From Volvox africanus (Eukaryota; Chlorophyta; Chlorophyceae; Chlamydomonadales; Volvocaceae), in NCBI GenBank assembly GCA_030268105.1, contig BSDZ01000091.1, positions 1 through 64,000 of the forward strand: a DNA stretch of 64,000 nt. Reading direction: 5' to 3'. This document shows, piece after piece, positions 58,422 through 64,000 of the stretch. The notes beneath the pieces were generated by a model. That model saw only the letters and a list, made by a program, of their open reading frames with translations. It had not been told where the DNA came from and made no database searches. How positions within the stretch are numbered: the first letter of the stretch is position 1; every line of letters begins with the position of its first letter. A program made the position numbers and the translations under genes.

Positions 58422-61400
58422 ATGGGCAAGGACAAGTTGGCTGAACCCCTCGATCTCAACAACTACTCTACCTGGGCCTATCGGTTTGAGAACTTGTGTG
58501 CTGAGCATAACTTGAACAGGGCGCTGTTGACTGAGCCGGTTACAGATGAAGAGGTCGCTGCATCGGAGCGAGTGAAGACTCTGCTGGTGAAGAATGTGAA
58601 GGACTGCCATCTGCCGGTCATCAAGGCATCGCCGAACGCCAAAATGGCGTGGGATGGCCTTGCTGCGATTTTTGCCGCCAACAACCATGCCCGCAGATCT
58701 CAGCTGCGTCAGGAGTATACTAAGCTGGCGATGAAGAAGGGAGAGGCCCTGCCGGTGTACCTTGCAAGAGTGCGGGAGCTACACACAGATCTGCTGAAGG
58801 TGGGCCAGGCCACCAGTGAACAAGACATGACGTATGCAATGCTGACGGGTCTACCTCAGAAGTATGAGGTGATAGTGTCGATTTTGACGACACAGTCTGG
58901 CGAGCTTACGCTGTCTAGTGCAACCGCACAACTGCTGGCGTTCGAAGCTAGGGTAGGGAGCATGCATGAGGCCTCTACCAGCTCGTCTGCTTTTGTCAGT
59001 GCGGGTAGGGGAAGCTCAGCCACAGGAAGTGCGCCCCGACGTGGAGGAAGCCACGTCCGCGGCGGATCACGGGAGCCACTGCAGTGCTGGAACTGTGGAA
59101 AGCCCGGGCATCTGGAGAGGGGGTGCACTGCCCCCAGGATGGCTCAGAGGTCTGGCTCATGGAGCTCGGCGCCTAGAGGACCCGGTTATGGGTCAGGCGG
59201 CCTGGAGCGCACAAGAATGGGCGGCCATGGAGAGGCCGCGGGCGGGCCCAGCTTGGGGAGCGACCGCCGAGGTTATGGCCGGCACGACCATGTGGACGGT
59301 GCCGGCGACAGGGGCAATGCTAGCCCGAGGAACTTTGCCTTTGTGGCATCTGGGTCTGACCGCCTGAAAGGTTGGTACCTGGATTCTGGTGCATCTCATC
59401 ATCTGACATATGATGCAGATCAGATAGTGGACGTCCGCGAGCTGGCGGAGTCAGAAAAGTTTGAGATCCTGAGTGTGAACGGGGGGATCATCAGGCCCAC
59501 AGCGGTAGGGACTCTGAGGCTTATCCCCGGGGTCAATATGCATGCACGGGTGACGGTGGAAGAGGTGTATCTTGTTCCTGACAGCTTTGCAAATGTGCTG
59601 TCAGTTGCTGCCCTGGATAAGCAGGGTGGGTCAGTTTGCTTTGAGGATGGCCAAGTCACTATGCGCAAGGGTGGTGAGAAGATTCTGACGGGCCAGCGCT
59701 TGGGCGACCTGTATGCCCTATCATGTTTTTCGATTCCCAGGTCTGCTTCCAGGTTGAGATACACCCAGCCTTTTGGTGGAGTGGCTCATGGGAAGTCTGC
59801 ATCTGAATCAATGGACTTGTGGCACCGCCGGTATGGACACCTTGGCCTAGGTAATCTTGAGAGGTTGGTGGGTGAAGGCATGGTGTCAGGGGTGCGTTTT
59901 GCAAAGGAGCAGGTGAAGGGAGCCGGAGATGCGGGTGTGTGCGAGCCATGTGTGATGTCACGGCAGCGCCGAGGGCCCTTCCCATCAACTGGGCATAAGG
60001 TGGATCAACCACTAGCTCTTATTCATCTTGATGTTTGTGGTCCGATGCCTGAGCGAACACCAACGGGTTCCCTCTACCTAACTGTCTTGTTGGATGACTA
60101 TACTGGTTTTTCGGCTGTAGCCTTTACACCTACCAAGGAAGCGGTGAAGGACAAGGTGATGACTATGGTGAATCAGCTGGAGACGTACAGTGGTTTTCGG
60201 GTCAAGGAGGTACGGTCTGATCAAGGGGGTGAGTTCATTAACAGTCCCCTGCAGGAGTTTTTCCGTACGAAAGGGATTCGGCATGGGCCTACGGTGGGGT
60301 ATGCCCCCGAGCAGAATGGAGCTGCTGAGCGCTTGAATAGGACTCTGTTAGAGAAGATGCGTGCTCTATTGGCTGAGTCTCAACTTCCCCAATGCATGTG
60401 GGCTGAGGCTGTCTCTACGGCGAATTACCTTCGGAATATTTCACCTGTGTCCGGTCGGCCCTGCACCCCGTATGAAGCTTTCTCAGGGGAACATCCTGAT
60501 GTGAGTCATCTGCGTGTGTTTGGATGTACGGCATATGTCCATATCCCCAAGGAGAAGCGCAATAAATTAGATCCGGTAAGTCGCAAGGGTGTTCTGGTTG
60601 GGTACGGCGATGCAGGCCAGTACCGTATCCTTTTTTCAGACAATGTAGTGTCGGTGCACTCTGATGTCACCTTTGATGAGCGGAATGTCGGTGTGAAAGC
60701 ACAGCAAGCTAGTCGTGCAAAGAAGTCCGTAAGGTGGCGCAACCCCGTAGACAGTACGCCTGATTCTGATAGTGATAGTGATGATGATGATGATAATGAT
60801 GAGTGGGAACCGGCCCCTCACACCCAAGGTGGCGGATCCTCTACTGGTGCAGGAGGTTCAGGGGATAACAGCGGTGGACCAACAGGGGGTGGTGATGCTT
60901 CCGGCGCAGGTCCCTCGGGGAGTTCGTCCGGTGCTGGCCCCTCTGTGGGTGCTGCCGGTGCGAGTAACAATTTTGAGTCTAGGTACCCTGTCCGTGATCG
61001 AAAACGGCCGTCCGAGTGGTGGCGCAGTGAGGACCCTAGGTCTGTTGCCGGCCGGGTCCATGTGGCTGCCGCAACCAAAGTGTCTGAGCCCAACACTTAT
61101 GCTGAAGCAGTGTCTGGGGCGCAGGCCAGCGAGTGGAAAAGGGCTATGGATGACGAAATTAACTCTCAGTTGGCAAATGGAACCTGGACCTTAGAAACAC
61201 CCCCGCCAGGCACGAAGCTTATTCCATGTCGCTGGGTGTATAAGGTGAAACACAATCCAGATGGTAGTGTTGAGCGGTTTAAAGCGCGCTTGGTCGCAAA
61301 AGGGTTTGTACAGCGCGAGGGGGTGGATTATGGTGAGCTCTTTGCGCCTACGTCCCGTAGCTCATCTTTTCGAGTCCTTTTAGCGGTTGCAGCGGCTAGA

Positions 61401-62624
61401 AAAATGCCCATTCACCAGCTAGATGTGACGACTGCGTTCTTGAATGGAGAACTGAAGGAGGATCTTTGGATGGAGCAGCCACCGGGGTACGAGTCGGAAA
61501 CTCCAGGCCTGGCCTGTCACCTGCATAAGTCCATCTATGGTCTAAAGCAGGCCCCACGGTGCTGGTATGATAAGTTGTGTGAGAAGTTTGCCGAGATTGG
61601 GCTGTTCCCGTCTAAATCAGATCCGGCTATGTTTCTGAAGGTTGATGAAAGGGGAGTGGTGGTTGCATTGGTTCATGTGGATGATACGTGTGTGGCCTCA
61701 GATGATTTAGAATTGGTGCGGAAGGTGAAAGAGGCGATTGGTCAGTGCTTCAAGATTCGGGACCTAGGGGAGGCACGAGTATTTTTGGGCATGGATATTC
61801 GTCGAGAGAAGGATGGCGATATTGTGTTGAGTCAATCTCGTTATATTGAGCAGATTCTGGAGCGGCACAACATGCTGGATGCCAAAGATCGGGCAACTCC
61901 TCTGGCAATGGGTACAAGGGCTGCCCCAGTGACTGATGATGAAGGCAAACTGCTGGAGGACCCAACGCCTTACCGAGCTCTGGTGGGAGAACTCAACTAC
62001 CTTGCAGTGAGTACACGTCCCGACCTGGCCTATGCCCTGAGTGTGCTTTCCCGGTCCATGGCTAAGCCTACCCGCGCTGCAATGAGTGCGGCAAAGGGAG
62101 TGCTGCGGTACCTGGCGGGTACTCGGGAGATGGGTCTTCGGTTTCCTGGCGGACAAGGGCTGCAGCTGGATGGCTACAGTGATTCGGATTGGGCAGGAGA
62201 CACAGTTACCCGCAGGTCAACAACTGGTTATGTTTTCCGAGTGAACGGTACTGCGATAAGTTGGAGCAGCCAGCTGCAGCGTACCGTGGCAGCATCATCA
62301 GTGGAGGCAGAGTATCAAGCTCTTTCCAGTGCGGTGAGAGAAGCCCTTTGGCTGTCAAAGCTGTCTGACGATCTGAAGATCGGCACCTCCCCCTCGATTA
62401 TTAAGGTGGATTCCCAGGGGGCGATGAATATCAGCAACAACCCTATGACGTCCCAGCGGTCCAAGCATATTGATGTGATGCATCATCTAGTCAGAGAGCG
62501 GGTCGCAAGTGGGGAGGTTGAGCTTAGGTACTGCCCTACGGAGAAGATGGTGGCTGATGTGATGACGAAGGCCTTGGGTGAAGCCAAGTTCAAGTGGTGC
62601 CGTGCCTCCATGGGTGTAGTCTAG
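58422..62624 (+). CDS. family-A Gag-Pol polyprotein, 1,400 aa, complete
   Basis: A single ORF with no frameshift between gag and pol. Gag UBN2-like domain at 1-180; CCHC zinc knuckle C222, C225, H230, C235 in a Gly/Arg/Ser-rich region; aspartic protease DSG at 321-323; integrase zinc domain H468, H473, C507, C510; integrase core D537, D600, E636 (exactly 35 residues between the last two). Then an acidic run (about 778-794) and a Gly/Ser linker to 850; RT with QLDVTTAFLNG (D1001) and HVDD (D1087, D1088; most copia RTs have YVDD); RNase H with SDSDWAGD (about 1254-1260), E1295/E1297 and D1330; C-terminal tail to MGVV. The start codon is the first ATG after the PBS, and the N-terminus MGKDKL matches the gag-B start. 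It would encode the capsid, maturation, integration and reverse transcription functions. How Gag is made in excess over Pol is not evident. Confidence 0.96.
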   Translation: MGKDKLAEPLDLNNYSTWAYRFENLCAEHNLNRALLTEPVTDEEVAASERVKTLLVKNVKDCHLPVIKASPNAKMAWDGLAAIFAANNHARRSQLRQEYTKLAMKKGEALPVYLARVRELHTDLLKVGQATSEQDMTYAMLTGLPQKYEVIVSILTTQSGELTLSSATAQLLAFEARVGSMHEASTSSSAFVSAGRGSSATGSAPRRGGSHVRGGSREPLQCWNCGKPGHLERGCTAPRMAQRSGSWSSAPRGPGYGSGGLERTRMGGHGEAAGGPSLGSDRRGYGRHDHVDGAGDRGNASPRNFAFVASGSDRLKGWYLDSGASHHLTYDADQIVDVRELAESEKFEILSVNGGIIRPTAVGTLRLIPGVNMHARVTVEEVYLVPDSFANVLSVAALDKQGGSVCFEDGQVTMRKGGEKILTGQRLGDLYALSCFSIPRSASRLRYTQPFGGVAHGKSASESMDLWHRRYGHLGLGNLERLVGEGMVSGVRFAKEQVKGAGDAGVCEPCVMSRQRRGPFPSTGHKVDQPLALIHLDVCGPMPERTPTGSLYLTVLLDDYTGFSAVAFTPTKEAVKDKVMTMVNQLETYSGFRVKEVRSDQGGEFINSPLQEFFRTKGIRHGPTVGYAPEQNGAAERLNRTLLEKMRALLAESQLPQCMWAEAVSTANYLRNISPVSGRPCTPYEAFSGEHPDVSHLRVFGCTAYVHIPKEKRNKLDPVSRKGVLVGYGDAGQYRILFSDNVVSVHSDVTFDERNVGVKAQQASRAKKSVRWRNPVDSTPDSDSDSDDDDDNDEWEPAPHTQGGGSSTGAGGSGDNSGGPTGGGDASGAGPSGSSSGAGPSVGAAGASNNFESRYPVRDRKRPSEWWRSEDPRSVAGRVHVAAATKVSEPNTYAEAVSGAQASEWKRAMDDEINSQLANGTWTLETPPPGTKLIPCRWVYKVKHNPDGSVERFKARLVAKGFVQREGVDYGELFAPTSRSSSFRVLLAVAAARKMPIHQLDVTTAFLNGELKEDLWMEQPPGYESETPGLACHLHKSIYGLKQAPRCWYDKLCEKFAEIGLFPSKSDPAMFLKVDERGVVVALVHVDDTCVASDDLELVRKVKEAIGQCFKIRDLGEARVFLGMDIRREKDGDIVLSQSRYIEQILERHNMLDAKDRATPLAMGTRAAPVTDDEGKLLEDPTPYRALVGELNYLAVSTRPDLAYALSVLSRSMAKPTRAAMSAAKGVLRYLAGTREMGLRFPGGQGLQLDGYSDSDWAGDTVTRRSTTGYVFRVNGTAISWSSQLQRTVAASSVEAEYQALSSAVREALWLSKLSDDLKIGTSPSIIKVDSQGAMNISNNPMTSQRSKHIDVMHHLVRERVASGEVELRYCPTEKMVADVMTKALGEAKFKWCRASMGVV

Positions 62625-62637
62625 TGGGGTTTGCACC

Positions 62638-62646
62638 GAGGGGGCG
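62638..62646 (+). promoter_or_regulatory. polypurine tract
   Basis: GAGGGGGCG immediately before the 3' LTR. The G-rich purine run is the expected primer for plus-strand DNA synthesis. The CG at its end is atypical but identical in all copies. Confidence 0.75.
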
Positions 62647-62949
62647 TGTTAAGTCTTGGACGGTGCAAACATTGGTTGCCACAACCTTGGAACTGCCCTA
62701 GAGAAGGAGCTCGGAGCTGTCCTAGAGAAGGAGCTTGGAACTGTCCTAGAGTTAAGTGGAGCCATCCGAGAGGACAACCAGGCGGAACCCTTGGAATAGC
62801 TAACAGCAGGCAATAATAGTATTTAAGGGTGCATAAACTCTGCAATAGTCACCCAACAGCTAGCAATCGTCTAGTGTCTTATACATCTGACCTCCTCTGA
62901 CCTCTGTAATACTTCATAGCAGCTTTATACTTCCTTTATCTCCTTAACA
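62647..62949 (+). repeat. 3' LTR of the complete family-A element
   Basis: 303 bp. I find no difference from 58075-58377 on reading both through. Confidence 0.95.
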
Positions 62950-63929
62950 GCAGGGACCAAATAGGACACCTCTCATAGCATTGAGCAAACCTACGGTTGC
63001 AAACCTAGGGAATGTGAGCAACACTCATATATTTAAGAATGTCAGAGCAAGTAATACGGCCCATAATTTGTCGTATTGGGATCCCACGAATTCTCTGGTT
63101 GATTGGAACGTCCCTCTCCACTTTCCTGTCGACTTGTTGAGCTGGATAACGCTGTGGCGTTGACAGTGTTGTGGCTCCTGTTGCCCTGGCGGTTGTAGTT
63201 GCCATCTTGTCTGTTGCGTCTTATTTGGCCTGGAGGTTGTGGCATGCGTGGTGCGCGGCATTGTCGCGCGGTATGTCCATAATTTTCGCATAGTTGGCCT
63301 CAAAGTCACCCTCTGCATCGACTCATTTCTCAAAAGCCAATAGTTGAGCGCCCACGGTATCCAAATTGTATTGGCCATTGACTGTCAGCGTGGTAACAAT
63401 GACCGAGAATTTCTTCGGGAGTCCCACCAGTAGATTGTAGGTAACTTCCCGTTCGGTAACGGGGTGTCCCACTTCCACCAAGTCCGTATATAGATTGCGG
63501 ACGCGAGCCACATATAAGATAAGGGCTTCATTTTGTGCCATTTTAAGGGCTGACAGTTCAGCAACAAGCTGAGATTTTCTTGCGTCACTGCTTGCCGCAA
63601 AAACAGCCGCGAGCCTCTCCCATGCTCCCTTGGCGTTGGGCGCTGCTCTGATAATTGCCAAGTGATGATCTTGGACATTTTTGACAAGGATATTTCTGAC
63701 CTTGTTTGACGCGGCGATGTCCTCGTCGGTCATTGGTTCGTTTCTCAGCCATCTATCCAGGTTGTTCTCTGGTATCATAGATTGGAATCTGAATGACCAC
63801 GTAGCATAATTGCTCAGACCTAATGGGTCTGATAACCTATCCTTTCCCATTGTTGCGCGTTACAGTTCCCGATGTAGGCAGGCGATTATGGTCGTTGTTG
63901 ACCAGAGGCGGCGGTCGCTGTGCTCCGTA
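62950..63929. repeat. unit B, shrunken copy (980 bp) between two family-A insertions
   Basis: Starts at GCAGGGACC of the unit and ends at CTCCGTA. An internal deletion of about 352 bp (equivalent to 57099-57450) is joined by 7 bp of filler (63299-63305). The GC-rich segment, subrepeats and part of gag-B are absent. Confidence 0.93.
63042..63850 (-). pseudogene. gag-B copy 16, internally deleted
   Basis: Start at 63850. N-terminal ORF 175 codons with two substitutions (IPENN for IQENN, LRNEP for LRDEP), ending at the same TGA. The deletion removes the linker and both copies of the 23-bp repeat and cuts into the knuckle region. Not functional as a full Gag. Confidence 0.88.
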
Positions 63930-64000
63930 TGTTAAGTCTTGGACGGTTCAAACATTGGTTGCCACAACCTTGGAACTGCCCTAGAGAAGGAGCTCGGAGC
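63930..64000 (+). mobile_element. start of another plus-strand family-A element (LTR, truncated by window end)
   Basis: TGTTAAGTCTTGG begins right after CTCCGTA, the same target position as the element at 58075. It differs at one base (GGTTCAAAC for GGTGCAAAC). The shared insertion point implies duplication of an insertion-bearing unit. Confidence 0.9.

Larger units (their letters stand above)
58075..62949 (+). mobile_element. complete family-A Ty1/copia retrotransposon, 4,875 bp
   Basis: Order LTR (303 bp), PBS, 44-bp leader, one Gag-Pol ORF, PPT, LTR (303 bp). Integrase precedes RT, which is the copia (Pseudoviridae-type) order. The LTRs read as identical base for base, all catalytic motifs are present and there is no stop, so this is the best candidate for a mobilisation-competent copy. 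The flanks are CCGTA (left) and GCAGG (right), so there is no target duplication. Both flanks are unit B, but from positions about 1.5 kb apart, which points to later recombination. Confidence 0.96.

Noticed and set aside
60772..61194. 140-codon ORF beginning MIVMMMMIMM in an alternative frame of pol
   Set aside because: It is the +1 shadow of the acidic and glycine-rich linker of the polyprotein. Low-complexity codons keep the frame open, and it recurs only where the real frame does.
61764..62156. 130-codon antisense ORF over RT/RNase H
   Set aside because: Antisense shadow of GC-rich pol coding sequence with no recognisable domain. It changes with pol in every copy.
58070..62954. Target site duplication around the complete element
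   Set aside because: The adjacent bases are CCGTA and GCAGG. They do not match at the LTR ends or with a 1-2 bp shift.
1..64000. Host protein-coding genes
   Set aside because: All substantial ORFs belong to the two copia-type families or are their shadows. I found no other domain.

Overview
The window is repeat DNA from a eukaryotic nuclear genome. I see no host gene, rRNA, tRNA or bacterial-type operon. Everything is either a Ty1/copia LTR retrotransposon (family A), a 2,864-bp tandem repeat carrying a decayed copia-type gag on the minus strand (unit B), or junctions between them. The host cannot be identified from the sequence. Copia polyproteins of this type occur in the plant/algal lineage, so a green alga or other plant-lineage genome is plausible, with low confidence.

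Layout. (1) 1-4245 and 5962-10205: two copies (offset about 5,978 bp) of a rearranged family-A block. Each has a plus-strand LTR/pol tail head-to-head with a minus-strand element whose reverse transcriptase and RNase H are deleted. A small TRIM-like element (5680-5961) and a piece of unit B (4246-5679) lie between them. (2) 10206-15313: one full and one partial unit B. (3) 15314-20082: family-A element, minus strand, two frameshifts. (4) 20083-22329 plus 27097-27718: one unit B split by a family-A element (22330-27096) with a perfect 5-bp target duplication, ATATT. Its ORF is open for 1,364 codons but lacks the first catalytic block of RT. (5) 27719-33677: one full unit and one unit in which a truncated family-A copy (31396-33055) is fused through 24 bp of filler. 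(6) 33678-58074: eight exact 2,864-bp units in a row plus a partial unit. (7) 58075-62949: a complete plus-strand family-A element, 303-bp LTRs that read as identical, one uninterrupted 1,400-codon Gag-Pol ORF with all catalytic motifs, but no target duplication. (8) 62950-64000: a shrunken unit B, then the start of another plus-strand LTR at the same target position as 58075.

How it fits together. Family A has Gag with CCHC knuckle, protease, D,D35E integrase, RT and RNase H, a 24-bp repeat in U3, a primer-binding site matching an internal tRNA-Met (CAU anticodon-loop) sequence rather than a tRNA 3' end, and a G-rich polypurine tract. It inserted repeatedly into the unit-B array. The array then expanded and contracted by unequal recombination, copying the insertions with it and producing elements whose two LTRs and flanks come from different insertions. 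Every intact unit B carries the same two lesions in gag (a TGA and a 23-bp duplication), so the array grew from a copy that was already broken. The first ~13 kb has many more single-base indels than the rest, which may be consensus error.
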